A stretch of 64,000 nt of DNA from Lepus europaeus (Eukaryota > Chordata > Mammalia > Lagomorpha > Leporidae). Position 1 is the stretch's first letter, and each line of letters opens with the position of its first letter. The position numbers were made by a program, and so were the translations under genes. The stretch covers positions 87,727,948 to 87,791,947 of the forward strand of contig NC_084835.1 of assembly GCF_033115175.1 (NCBI RefSeq), in the 5' to 3' direction. Of this stretch, positions 36,364 to 47,460 are shown piece after piece. The notes under the pieces are model-generated. The model saw nothing but the letters and a program-made list of their open reading frames with translations. It did no database searches and had not been told where the DNA came from.

Positions 36364-36860
36364 CAATATAGTGTTTTGGGAAATGGGGTCTCTATGAGTT
36401 TGTTCCAAATTCTTGTATTAGTGCAAGGGAAGAATTCAAAGCAGAGACAAAGACAGGTGCACTGAAGGAAGATTTCTTTAAAGGGGGTAGTCCACATTCA
36501 GACACGAAGGCAGACAACCTCTCTCCGTAAAGATATAATGCAGGCTACCCCCATTGAATTTGGGATTGTAAGGTAGGGAGCCATGCACTAATTAAGTATT
36601 CAAGTTGTGCAGAGTTTGGGTGCAAGCTTTAGCACCTGTAATGATCTCCAGGAAGGTGTCATGGCATCTCCACATGGGGCTGCCTCTTACTTAATCATTA
36701 TGGAATCTTACACATGACAGAAAGTGATGTTCAGGTGGATGATGGGGAATGGGCGTGTGGAGCCTGCAGCCATGCTGGATTGGCACAGAAGAGGATGGGA
36801 TGTTAAGCAGGGCTGTCCTGGGCATAGGGACAGCTGACAGCCTTTCAGCTCCCTTCCTGT
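36364..36860. mobile_element. Unidentified insertion of about 0.5 kb splitting an old CSINE
   Basis: The interval separates two halves of one CSINE whose sequence continues across it. A 4-bp ccac at both edges (36,360-36,363 and 36,861-36,864) could be the target duplication. Length and complexity suit an LTR, but I see no TG/CA ends, TATA and AATAAA pair, A-tail or terminal inverted repeat, so the class is open. Confidence 0.5.
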
Positions 36861-36864
36861 CCAC

Positions 36865-37035
36865 ATCAGTGGGAGACTAGGGTTGGACTCCCAGTTCCTG
36901 GTTTTAGGATCGTCCAGCCTAGGCTGGTTTGGGTAATGAAACAGTAGATGGGAACTCTGTGCGTCTGTGTGTGTGTGTGTGTATCTCCTTCTCTCTGTCG
37001 GGCCCTGAGTACTTCTCTGTTCATTGAATAAAGTC
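36865..37035 (+). repeat. Older CSINE subfamily, right part
   Basis: Continues the split element: agtgggagactagggttgga, ctcccagttcctgg, aacagtagatgggaactct, a (GT)n expansion at about 36,964-36,982 and ttctctgttcattgaataaa. Confidence 0.75.
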
Positions 37036-37663
37036 AGTACATGTACATTTCTAAAAGAAGAAAAAGAAACTAGGAGCAAGAAGTCAGGGGACAAGCTTGA
37101 AGTATACATCTCTTGTCTAGGACATGGAACAGACTACAAGGATATTTACTTAGATAGCTGGGCTTACTTGCCTAACTAGTTTAACTAGCTTTTGAACTAA
37201 CTTTCGTTTTCTTTATTCTGTGATAGCAGAGCTAAGCAGAGACTAGGGGATAAAGAGACACTAGAGAAATCTTACTGTGGTATGACTCTATTACAAAGGG
37301 GACCTGCAGTATCTACCCTAATAAATGCTTAGGTAAGTCCCTACTGCTGTGGGAAGGAACACAAGGAGCCCTGAGCTAAGCTCTTGTTTCTCATGCAAGA
37401 GGACTTTGAGGGCTCATCTTTTCAAATGTGAACTCCACAGGGTAATCAGTCATCCCCATGGTAACCTAGCAACTTTTAATTGTCTTTAATTAAGGGGCCA
37501 CAGAGCTAATCAGCTACACTTCTAGCACATTAATGAGGGAAGTAAGAAGTGCAAAATGTTACCAGAGGTAGAGGGTGCTCCTGTAAACCAGGGCTCCTGC
37601 CAGAATCCTAAGGAAAAATGGGGGCAGATGGGACATCTTTTCCAGATTCAGGAGAAGAAAAAA
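37036..37663. other. Unique sequence, candidate noncoding element
   Basis: Contains a perfect RFX X-box-type sequence (37,461-37,473) followed by two TTAATT-type homeodomain cores. No exon recognised. Confidence 0.45.
37461..37473 (+). promoter_or_regulatory. Candidate RFX X-box
   Basis: gtaacctagcaac fits the RFX-family X-box consensus GTNRCC-N-RGYAAC at every specified position. It sits in ccccatggtaacctagcaac, with taattgtctttaattaa just downstream. The function of RFX sites in enhancers and ciliary promoters is established; activity of this site is inference only. Confidence 0.4.
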
Positions 37664-37984
37664 AAAATTTTTTTTTTGACAGGCAGAGTGGATAGTGAGA
37701 GAGAGAGAGAGACAGAAAGAAAGGTCTTCCTTTTTCACCCTCCAATGGCCGCTGCGGCCGGCGCATCACGCTGATCCGAAGCCAGGAGCCAGGTGCTTCT
37801 CCTGGTCTCCCATGCAGGTGCAGGGCCCAAGCACTTGGGCCATCCTCCACTGCCTTCCCGGGCCATAGCAGAGAGCTGGCCTGGAAGAGGGGCAACCGGG
37901 ATAGAATCCAGCGCCCCAACTGGGACTAGAACCCGGTGTGCTGGCGCCGCAAGGCAGATTAGCCTGTTGAGCCATGGCGCCAGC
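37664..37984 (-). repeat. Young CSINE, minus strand
   Basis: ttttttttgacaggcagagt, gatagtgagagagag, cctccaatggccgctgcgg, ggaagaggggcaaccggg, gctggcgccgcaaggc and a final atggcgccagct. CpG-rich young subfamily. The ORFs on both strands are SINE translations. Confidence 0.95.
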
Positions 37985-38351
37985 TAAGAAAAATTTTTTA
38001 AATCAAATGATACCTGGGGCAAGATGGGGGGAAAGCAGACATATGATAAGTAAGTAAAAGAATAAGTAGAATCTTCCTGTCTAAATTAAACAAATAGGTT
38101 ATCTTGTGAATCTGGAATTTAAAAATATTCTTAGTTTAAACCAAGAAAGAAGAAAAAGTCAAAAAGTTAAATAAAGCTAAAAACGGAGACTTAGGACCTC
38201 ACTGAAAGTCATGTAATGAATTGTGAAGTAAGATTGGACCAATGTGGTTTGTCAGTCCTTTTTAAACATTGTCTCCTTCAAGTAACTTTCCCTGACTACT
38301 CTACTGCATTTTACTCTTCTTTAACAATTTTATTTATTTCCAATTTTGCGT

Positions 38352-38697
38352 TTTGTTTTTTATTTGAAAAGCAGAGAGAGGGAGAGAGAGAGGGAGAGAG
38401 AGAGAGAGAAAGAGAGAGAGATAGTTTTCATCCACTGGTTTACTGCTCAAATGCCTGAAACAGAAGGGTTGGGCTAGGCTTGGGCCAGGCTAAAATCAGG
38501 AACCTGGGACTCCATCTGGGTCTCTCACCTCGGGTGACAGGGATCCAAGTACTTGAACCATCACCTGCTACCTCTCAAGATGCACATTAGCAGGAAATTC
38601 TATCAGCAGCCAAGGAACCACAACTCTAACCAGGAACTGCTATATGTGCTATAGGCATCCCACATGACAACTTAACTGCTATATCAAACACTCCAAT
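38352..38697 (-). repeat. CSINE with expanded GA stretch, minus strand
   Basis: ttttttatttgaaaagcagag, a long gagagagaggga tract (38,374-38,420), tccactggtttactgc, gggtctctcacctcggg and a degraded head. Older copy. Confidence 0.85.
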
Positions 38698-38707
38698 CAT
38701 TCTATGC

Positions 38708-39013
38708 TTTTTTTTTTTTTTTTTCACAGCATAGCAACAGAAAAAGAGGAAGAGACAAAGAGAAAGAGAGAAAGAGCTGTTACATCTGCTGGTTTACTCT
38801 CCAAATAGCTAGGTTGAAACAACGAGCCAGAAATTTCATTTTGACCTCTACATGGCCAGAGGCCCAAGCACTTAGGGTCATTTTCTGCTCCATTCCCAGG
38901 CACATTAGTAGGGTGCTGGATCAGAAATGGAGTAGCCAGGACTCAAACTGGCATTTTGATATAGGATGTTGGCATTGCATGTGGCTCCTTAACTACTGCA
39001 TCACAACACCCAG
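38708..39013 (-). repeat. CSINE, minus strand
   Basis: T-run, GA-rich stretch, ctgctggtttactctccaaa, gaggcccaagcacttagggt, ggcattttgatataggatg and the end cacaacaccca. It lies immediately beside the previous copy in the same orientation. Confidence 0.88.
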
Positions 39014-39529
39014 TGGTTTTGATATTTTGTAATACTTAACTATTGTATTTCCTGAACTCAGTTTTAATCTAATTATGAATGATCATACACGAGTGTTCCT
39101 ATGAAGTGATAAGTCATTGAGATGCTTTAAGAAGTGATTCTATACCTATTTCCATGGTTGGTTACCACCTTATCCCTGGTATGTTTTGTTGTTGTGCAGC
39201 ATATGAGAGATAAGTTCTTTTTTAGCTGAAGAAGTTGGGCACTAAATCCCAGCTCACACCTTGCCTCCCCAAGTGCCATGGCTCGGGCTTGCTCTGGATT
39301 CATTGTTCTTTCCATCGTGACAAATGGAAAGAAATAAGTCACATGTATCTTCTCAGTTCTTTTGAATATACTATAGGCAAGCAAATATTTTGTCAGAATT
39401 CAGAAAAAGTAACTTCAACCTAAAGACTAGAGTTTTGAAATTGGGGGGAAGGGTATAATTTCACTGAATTTGCAAAAATGTATATGTTTTGGAACTATTT
39501 CTTTTTCATGCACAGTGTTATTATACAAT
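39014..39529. other. Unique sequence, nothing recognised
   Basis: AT-rich. Overlapping small ORFs on both strands near 39.13-39.42 kb show no domain. Confidence 0.5.
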
Positions 39530-39786
39530 TTTTCTTTTTTTTCTCCCCCCTGAGAGAAGGGAGAGAGCTCCAATCTGCTGGTTTACTTCCCAAATACACA
39601 CAACTTCCAAGGCTAAGTCAGAGGTGAAAGTGGAGTTGGGAAATTCATTCCAGGTCTCCCACATGAATGGTGGGAATCTAAATACTTGAACCATCACCAC
39701 TGCCTCCCAGGTGGCAGAAAATTGGAATCCAGAGCCTGAGCCAAGATTCAAGCACTGTTATTTCAGTGTGGGATGCACAGGTGCCC
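39530..39786 (-). repeat. Degraded CSINE, minus strand
   Basis: Only parts remain: ctgctggtttacttcccaaa, ccaggtctcccacatgaatg, actgcctcccaggtgg and tgtgggatgcacaggtgcc. Confidence 0.7.
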
Positions 39787-39828
39787 CAAACAAATGGGCT
39801 GAATATCTGCTCTTTATTATACTATCTT

Positions 39829-40141
39829 TTTTTTTTCTTCTTTTTTGACAGGCAGAATTGGACAGACAGAGAGAGAGAGAGAGAGAAAGGTCTTCCTTCC
39901 TTCCATTTGTTCATCCCCCCAAATGGCTGCTACGGCCAGCGCTGTAGCGATCTGAAGCCAGAAGCCAGGTGCCTCCTCCTGATCTCCCATGCGGTGCAGG
40001 GCCCAAGCACTTGGCCATCCTCCACTGCCTTCCCGGGCCACAACAGAGAGCTGGACTGGAAGAGGAGCCACCGAGACAGAATCCGGCGCCCCGACCGAGA
40101 CTAGAACCCGGGGTGCCGGAGCCACAGGCGGAGGATTAGCC
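39829..40141 (-). repeat. Young CSINE, 5'-truncated, minus strand
   Basis: ttttttgacaggcagaattgg, a GA-rich stretch, aaatggctgctacggccagc, ccttcccgggccacaacaga, gaatccggcgccccgaccg, ending in ggcggaggattagcc. The first bases of the SINE head are missing. Confidence 0.93.
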
Positions 40142-40424
40142 AAGAGAGATACTAATTCTTGCCCCACTCACGGTTTTCTGCAGGCTTTCAAATCCTCAGA
40201 ACCCAGAAAGATATCAGGTTTTCCACCAGGGGCTGTTTCTTCTGGGTCTTAGCTTCTGATTCCTCCGAGTCCTTCTGTGTTCTACCAAGACCAATCCCTA
40301 CCAGCCCGGCCTTTACAACTGAACTACAGGCCCTGCCCTGGCAGCCAATCACATCAAGTAGACTTTCCTCTTTCCATAAACTTCTGTTGCTATATGCTGA
40401 CATGTTAATCCACTTGTTGTTTCT

Positions 40425-40535
40425 ATCCCCTGACTAGCAGAGGCTTTTTGTTTCATTAACTAATGAACTCCCAGTATCTAGAGAACTTAGCCCCAAACAG
40501 GGTTCAATAAATATTTGTATAATCATAAAGACAAA
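40425..40535 (+). repeat. L2 LINE 3' end remnant
   Basis: cccctgactagcagaggctt, ttgtttcattaactaatg, actcccagtatctagagaac and gggttcaataaatatttgta match in order the L2 3' end (gactagactgtgagctcc, atccccagcgcctagcac, gtaggcgctcaataaatgttt). Ancient mammalian LINE. Confidence 0.7.
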
Positions 40536-41082
40536 GTTGGGATTTGAGCATATAAGTAATGATCTCAGATATAGTCCCATGGTAGAAATGAGACAGGATT
40601 CCCACTTTCCAATACCACCTGCCTGTATAGCCTTCAAGGAAGAAAGACCATCTTTTGGTATAGGCAATGAAAATAAAACTTCTCATGACAAACTTTGCAA
40701 CGTTGAGCCTGTCTTTAAACTAAAATTCTGACAAATGTGAAAGAAGCCATGAAGTTATTAAGAGTGAGTTCACTGTTTTTGTGGTTGATAATCTCTAAAT
40801 ACATCAATTCATCCACTACTCTATATATCCTTAATGTTCAACATTGTAAACAGTTTCTTTTTCTGCTTTCCTTCTTCAGAGAGGTTAGTAAATGAAAGAT
40901 ACAGAGGATAGACAGACTGATATATAGACAGATGGATGCATAGATAGGTAGCGATAATACTTAAACTGTACCATTGTTGGTCTCCTTATCTCTAAGTCCA
41001 AGCACCTCCACTTTTTTCCATTCTAGTACCTTCAAAATAGCCACACACCTTCCAGATATGTAATTAAATCTATTTTTTAGAA
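40536..41082. other. Unique sequence with diffuse GATA-type simple repeat
   Basis: Text near 40,907-40,952 is an irregular gatagacag/gatggatgcatagatagg tract. No gene recognised. Confidence 0.5.
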
Positions 41083-41330
41083 TTCTTTTATATTTTTTAT
41101 TTGAAAGTCAGAGTTACAGAAACAGGGAGAAGAATCTTTGCTGATTCATTCCCTAGATGGCCTCAACAGCGGGGGCCATGAGCCCAAGCCATGAGCCTAA
41201 AATGTCATCTGAATTTCCTATATGGGTGATACAGGCCCAAGTATTCAGGCCATCTTCTGCTGCACTAACATGGCATTGAATTGAAAGTGAGGCAGGCAGT
41301 GGCTTAATCCAGTACACCACAACACCAGCC
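41083..41330 (-). repeat. CSINE, minus strand, internally deleted
   Basis: atattttttatttgaaagtc, agttacagaaacagggagaa, tagatggcctcaacagc, gcccaagtattcaggcc and a final cacaacaccagccc. Similar text on both sides (tagaattcttt / tgaattcttt) is a likely diverged TSD. Confidence 0.85.
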
Positions 41331-43452
41331 CATTCTGAATTCTTTACATAAACATAAAGCTGATTTTAACCTGGCAGGACAATTAATGCGATAGGAAAGG
41401 ACCAAAATGAATTTTATTTTCCAAAGAAGATAACTTTTTGCATTCATTTCCTCTCTATTTTTTGCACTTCACAATTCTATGAAGAAAGGGATATTCTTTT
41501 TTCTATAAGGAATAGCCTCTCTTTCATGCATTGAAAAATGTCATTTTTAAGTGTTTCATTGGGATAGTTTGATAACTTTTTAGGCTGCATTCTATGCATA
41601 GACCTGTGTCATTCCAGGTGGCTTGAATCTGAAAAAAGGAAAAAAAAATAATTATGTACCCCACTGTCACAAAGACTATTGCTAGTGTTTTTAGCAAAAT
41701 GCAATGCAAATTCATAACAATGGCAATGGTAATGGCCCTAGGTATTTGGTACTATCTGTTTTCCTGTTGTTTTTATGTCTAATTCCTGTTTATCTAGAAA
41801 ACATGTTTTTCTTAAAAAGATTCTATATACTAGTACAAATTATGAAAGTCCAAGTTTTTTTTTTTTTTTAAATTCCCTTTCCTACTTTCCCAGTTAATTA
41901 AATTGAAATGGGGATTCTGCTGTTTGCAGCTTTAAAAAATAGCCAATTGGAATTTAATTGGTATATTTTTTCTTTAGTATTCATGCCCTGAAGCTAAATT
42001 AATGATCAGTTGTAAGCACTTCAGCTAAGAGACTATTATGACTTTTAAATGAAATTAAACCTAGGACCATATCATGGATAAAATAACTACTAAGATAAGA
42101 GTGACAACTGTACTATAAATAACAAAGAGTTAACACATGTCTCTGTGTTCTTTCTCTCTCTCTCTTTTTTTTTTTACTTTTCTTTTTCTTTTTTGTAAAC
42201 AATTACAAAGAGACAGGAGGCTCAAGTGTATTCTAGGACTAGTAGCTGTTGTAAATCAAATTAATTACTTTTGCCCAAAACTGTCCTCAGTGGAGGATTT
42301 TGGGCCACTGAACTGCTAATATATCCTTAGTTAATCACTGTCCTATAATGCCATCCCCTTGATAGAAGGGATGAACCAGAGCAATGGCAATCTTTTCACC
42401 TCCCCTAAAGTCCCTACAAGACCTTGATTTATAGGGTGAATGCACTATGTATCATTTAGCCAAAGATTTGTCCACTCTTGTGAAGCCTCTCTTCTTTGGG
42501 AGCAGAATAGAACACATAGAATTTGATGTGGGAGGTGACCTTTATCTGTCTCTCTTTTAGTTGTATCTCTGCTTCCAGTACCTTGTGAATTTCTGTCTTT
42601 AACTGGATTTTCAAACATCTTTGATCGACATTATGTCTATCAAGACTTTTGACAATCCCATCTCTTTTATCAAGAACAGTTTATCGCAAACAGCCCATTT
42701 TTGTCCTGTTCACAGGGACACAGATGTTCAAAGGCAAGGCTATAGGGAAAGCAGTTCACTGATGGAAGAAAATATGCCGATTACAACTCATCCCTGCAAT
42801 CACCTCAGTCTTCAAATACATGCAGCCATCATTTCCAGAAGCAAGAGGAGGATCTAGACAAAAACTACAGCACACACTGATTTGCTACTGATAATAGAAA
42901 TTAAATTACATTTCATTTACTTATAATAGTCTTAGTTTTTTCATTAAGAAATGTTAAAGGTAAAAGAAAAGCCTTCTCTGATTAAATATTAACTGATTAT
43001 AGGAATGATTAAAATATACTTTGAATATTTCTATTTGAATACAAGCACCCCACATCCATGTACATGTATATCTGAGATCTGAGTATACTGAAACATTTAC
43101 CAACCTCCATCCCCAGGAACCAGCATGGCTCTCTGAGCTCTGCACTCCCTCGGATAGACTGTAGAATTGCTGTCTAAGCTCTGCCATTTCAGGAGTAAAT
43201 TCCTTCCTGGCAGATCTTTTTCTCAGAGCAGGTCTCATAAGATAGCTCAATAGGTACCATAGGAGTAGAGTTCTAGGGACCTCTGAGAGCAGCTAGAGGT
43301 AGGAACCAACTGTAATGATTTCACTCCCTTTCCTGGAAAATGTGATGACTCACTTTTTAGGGCCTACATTTTGACCCCCTAAACATTGGACTCATTCTGT
43401 GGTCTGCAACTTTTCTTCTATTCAGAATATTATAGTTAAAACTCTGAAATTG
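41331..43452. other. Unique sequence, candidate conserved noncoding stretch at 41.87-42.06 kb
   Basis: About 2.1 kb without young repeats. The interval 41,880-42,060 is rich in TAATTA/AATTTAATTGG-type homeodomain cores and lacks simple-sequence decay. A T- and CT-rich patch lies at 42,155-42,195. No exon recognised. Confidence 0.4.
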
Positions 43453-43607
43453 TGGGCTGGTGCTGTGGTTTAGTGGGTAAAGCCACTGCCTGTGACACTG
43501 GCATCCTGTATGGGTGCTTGCTGGAGTCCTGGCTGCTCCATTTCTGATCCAGCTCCCTGTTGATGCATCTGGGAAAGTGGCGAAGGACAGTCCAAGTGCT
43601 TTTTGTC
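43453..43607 (+). repeat. CSINE, left part, interrupted by another CSINE
   Basis: gtgggctggtgctgtggttt, gcatcctgtatgggtgcttg and gcatctgggaaagtggcg, ending at acagtccaagtgc. The rest of the element continues at 43,974. Confidence 0.9.
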
Positions 43608-43633
43608 TGTCTGTTTGTTAGTTTGAAATCACT

Positions 43634-43973
43634 CTTTTTTTTTTCTTTTTTAAAGATTTATTTTATTTATTTGAAAGAGTTACAGAGAAAGGTAGAGACA
43701 GGTAGAGAGGTCATTATCTGCTGATTCACTCTTCAAATGGCTGCAATGGCCAGAGCTACGCTGATCCAAAGCCAGGAGCCAGGAGCTTCTTCCAGGTCTC
43801 CCAGACGGGTGCAGGGGCCCAAGGACTTGAGCCATCTTCTACTGCTTTTCATGGCCATCCAAAACAGACAGCTGGATTGGAAGAGGAGCAGCCAGGACAC
43901 GAACCCATGCATATATGGGATGCAGGCTCTGCTGACCAGGGCTTTAACCCATTGTGCCACAGTGCCGGTCCCA
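43634..43973 (-). repeat. CSINE nested inside another CSINE, minus strand
   Basis: ttaaagattta, ttttatttatttgaaagag, ggctgcaatggccagagc, gaagccaggagc-type block, gggtgcaggggcccaagg and cacagtgccggtccc. It lies between the two halves of a plus-strand CSINE, with caagtgctt / gcaagttctt as a diverged target duplication. About 30 bp between the left half and the T-run (tgtctgtctgtttgttag) belongs to neither SINE. Confidence 0.93.
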
Positions 43974-44172
43974 GCGCAAGTTCTTGAGCCCTTGTACTTA
44001 CAAGGGAGACCTGGAAGAAGCTACTGGCTCCTTGCTTTGGACTGACCCAGCCCTGACTTTTGCAGCCATCTGGGGAGAATGGAAGATTCTCTCTCTTTCT
44101 CTCTCTCTCTCCCACTTCCCTCCTACTCCCATAACTCCATCTTTCAAATAAATAAAACAAATCTTTAAAAAA
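43974..44172 (+). repeat. CSINE, right part, interrupted by another CSINE
   Basis: Resumes with cgcaagttcttgagccc, gggagacctggaagaagct, a CT stretch and tttcaaataaataaaacaa with an A-run. Confidence 0.9.
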
Positions 44173-45109
44173 AAATCAGAAATTGCAGGGCCAGGGTTTA
44201 TTAGGGAATAACCTGATATCATGTCATTAAATGTAGCAACATCAAAAATTTTTGAAATTACTAGGAATTCTTAAGCCTGGTTTTAGGTCTTGTGTTCATT
44301 ATATGCCTTTCTCTCTATTCTACAGGGCTAATGTCTGCAATATGAGTGCTGAAACAAAGGAAAACTCTTTTGCTTAACAATATATAATTTAAAACCTTAG
44401 CAATTGTTTTGGTCAGTTCTTTGCAATCTGCAAGGTAATTTTTTTCAATTTATTTGGAATTAGTCAAGTGCAGTGTTGAAAAAGCAGAGTGAATTGATGC
44501 TAAATAGTTTTTGGAAGATGTAATTGTCTGATGATTTGTAAATAGCCAAGCTTATCAAAAAAGTAATTTAAATGTTATGCTGACAATTTTGTTCAGTTTG
44601 GTGTACTCTGTAAACTGGGGAATCCAATATTTTCCCCCATTAGCATGAGAATTCTCTATGCTTGGCTAAATAATCTGAGAGCCTAAGGAGGTCCAGAGTT
44701 TTGGAATGAGAACTTTTAATAATTTCTTACCCACATAAGTATCACTCACAGGATAATAATGTCCAAATGCTTTTTCATAACTAAGTTTTATGCACGGTTT
44801 AATGGTGGAATATTTTCTACTATGTCCTACTAATGTCTACCTTGAAAGAAAGAACAGCATTGTTTGGTCTGTCTCTACCATCCCCGATCCCTTCTTGTAC
44901 CTCTGTGCTTTTTCACGTGAACTCTCCAAAGTGGCCATGGTTTATCAGATGAAAGAGCTTTGATAAACTCCTTCCTAGAAACATGTAAAGGGTTTGATCA
45001 TTTTAATTAATTATTTCATTCATCATAGTGGTAAAATATTTTTAAACAGTTATTTACAAGATGAGGTGTTTGATAAGTACTTCAAGTACTTCACAAAAAT
45101 CTTTTTTTT
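44173..45109. other. Unique sequence
   Basis: No repeat or exon recognised. The part at 44,400-44,700 is complex AT-rich DNA that may be conserved; this cannot be judged from one sequence. Confidence 0.45.
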
Positions 45110-45300
45110 TTCAACTTCACAGCAACTCTGAAGTAGGTATTTTATCCCTAAATACCTTACCACATCTAGGGATTTGTCAGATGAAGCAATTAAGATTTAG
45201 ACTTAATTTTCCATGGTCATATTTTTAATAAGTCAACAAGCTCAGACTCAAAATGTACAAATTGTCTGACCTCAGGAATTAACCACCATATTGCATTCCC
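45110..45300 (+). repeat. MIR SINE remnant
   Basis: acagcaactctgaagtaggt, attttatccct, gatgaagcaattaag, ttccatggtcatat, aagctcagactcaaa and ttgtctgacctcagg follow the order of the MIR consensus (acaaccctatgaggtaggta, gatgaggaaactgag, cccaaggtcacac, gaacccagg, tctgactcc). Strongly diverged. Confidence 0.55.
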
Positions 45301-45787
45301 TAAATAAATAAATTAATAATGTAGTTAGACAAATAATAGTTCATTGTCAGGCTCTGGGAAAGAAACATCTTGAATAAAACTCTGAAAAGTAGACATGTGT
45401 GCCTTTTATATGGCAAGCCTAATTTCATATCCACGGTGAATTCCAGTAATATTTAAATCAGACTTAAGGAAAACAGTCTGGAAGGATGTAAAGTTTCTAC
45501 TATAGATCATTTTACATAACAATTTAAAAATATCAGAAGAAAACTATTAAATGAGGAAACTGGTTAGGGTGAACTTCATACAACACACACCCAAGATACT
45601 TCTTGTCAACACCATTCACTACTAGATCTAGATGAGAGACTAAGCCACAATTCACATCCCAAACATCTTTGAGTCAGCTATGAAGTAAGATGGAATACGT
45701 TGTTTCCTTCTCCAAAATTATCTCCTCTAAAGTTTCTTGGCGTCCTCTTTAAGGATAAGATGATCATCTTTTTATTTTTTTTTTTCA

Positions 45788-46048
45788 AATGAATTTATGT
45801 TTTTAAGAAGCAGAAAGAGAAGAGAGAGTTCCCATCCACTGGTTCACTTTCTAAATGCCACAATGGCTGGGGTTGCACTGGGGCTGAAACTGGGAATCAG
45901 GAGGACAATCCATGTGCATGTTAGGAATTCAATTTCTTGTGCCATTACTGCTGCCTCCCAGGGTATGCATTAGCAGGAACCTGGAATCAGCAGCCAGAGC
46001 GAGGAACCAAAGCCAAGTACTGTAATGTGAGACATGGGCATCTTAACT
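45788..46048 (-). repeat. Old CSINE, minus strand
   Basis: tttcaaatgaatttatg, a GA-rich stretch, tccactggttcactttctaa, tactgctgcctcccagggt, gcattagcaggaacctgg and gacatgggcatcttaact. Confidence 0.82.
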
Positions 46049-46363
46049 GCATAGAAATCAGTCTTATGATGTGTGGAAGTATCTGGCAGGGCTAAACCAT
46101 TGGCCCAGTATTTACAAAAACAATCACCTAGAAGATACATAGATCACAGGCTTAGTTCCAGCACAAAGATATCAGAAGGAACGAGATGACTCCAGATTAG
46201 GAGTTCTTACAAAGAGCAGAACGTCATAGAGCTTATGACAGAAAATTCAGATAGACCTGAGAGAAGTTATTGCTCACAGGACAAGACGGGAGAAAGGAGT
46301 GCTGAAAAATAGGAAGAAGCTAGCCAAAACAGAATATATGTTTGCTTCCTCTACCATAATTTT

Positions 46364-46692
46364 TATTTATTTAATTTATATTTCTTTAAGAGGCATAGTT
46401 AAAGACAAAGAGAGGGAGAGACAGAGAGAAAGGTCTTCCATCTGCTGGATCACTCCCCAGATGGCTGCAATGCCCAGAGCAGATCCTGTCTGAAGCCAAG
46501 AGCCAGGAGCTGCTTCTGGGTCTTCCACATGGGTGCAGGGGCCCATGCACTTGGGCCATATTCCATTGATTTCCCAGGCCATAACATAGAGCTGGATTGG
46601 AAGAGGAGCTGCCAGGACTAAAACCAGTGCCTATATGGGATGCGGGCGCCGCATGTGGGGGATTTCCCTACTGTGCCACAGTGCTGGCCCCT
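46364..46692 (-). repeat. CSINE, minus strand
   Basis: tttatttaatttatattt, a GA-rich stretch, actccccagatggctgca, gccaagagccaggagctgc, aggggcccatgcacttggg and cacagtgctggcccc. Near-duplicates ccataattttt / ccataaatttc flank it. Confidence 0.92.
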
Positions 46693-47460
46693 CCATAAAT
46701 TTCAATTAGATCAGCTGCACATCCAGAACTGAAATACGCATACAACAGAAAGAAGGAACAGCATAAGCCGGAGGTGTAGCAGGCTCACTGCTCTGCTGTT
46801 TGTGTTTTACTGCATTGAATAAAATGAATCTTTTCAAACAGGTGAATTTTCCAGCAGAAATGGCCCAAAGAGCCTCAGCTCACTGAATAGAGAGTGTAAT
46901 GGTGATCTAAACCTATTACCTTCAATGGAGTCTGTGACATTTTCTTCCTGCATATTGATCGGCAAGAGAGAGGCAAAGGGAGAGAGAACTTTTCCCTCCG
47001 CTCATTGTGTTGCGTCAGTCATTGTAATGCTAGTCACAATGCATTAAAAAGCATTGAGAATCAACAGGGCTGGCTCTTTTGTAGCAGGAGTAATAAATGA
47101 TTTTACTGAACAGAATTAAAGTGCTGTTTAAAATCTACTCTATCCATGTTTTTCAAATTTCTTACCAAAACAATCCACAAAACCACAAGGCAAAAATTCT
47201 AATTAAACTGCCAGTTTTCAGAAAGTATACATATTTTCTATTAACGATTATTGAATATTTGAAGAAGGAAACACCATTAATATCATCTGTCTCAAAAATG
47301 TCCTCCCTTATACTAATTTTGTTTCAAATAATCTGCATTTCAGGCTGAGAAGTTTCAACCTTGTTTCAACTGATGTGACTTTCAACGATGTGTAGATAGA
47401 TATGTTGCTTTTACCTTATTTCTGCTGCTGTGTTTCTGGTTTTTTGTTTTTTGTTTTTGG
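46693..47460. other. Unique sequence with SOX-motif cluster
   Basis: No gene recognised. Around 47,003-47,041 lie three SOX-type cores (cattgt, cattgt, acaatg) within 39 bp. The segment 46,770-47,100 is complex, repeat-free and a candidate conserved element. Confidence 0.4.
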
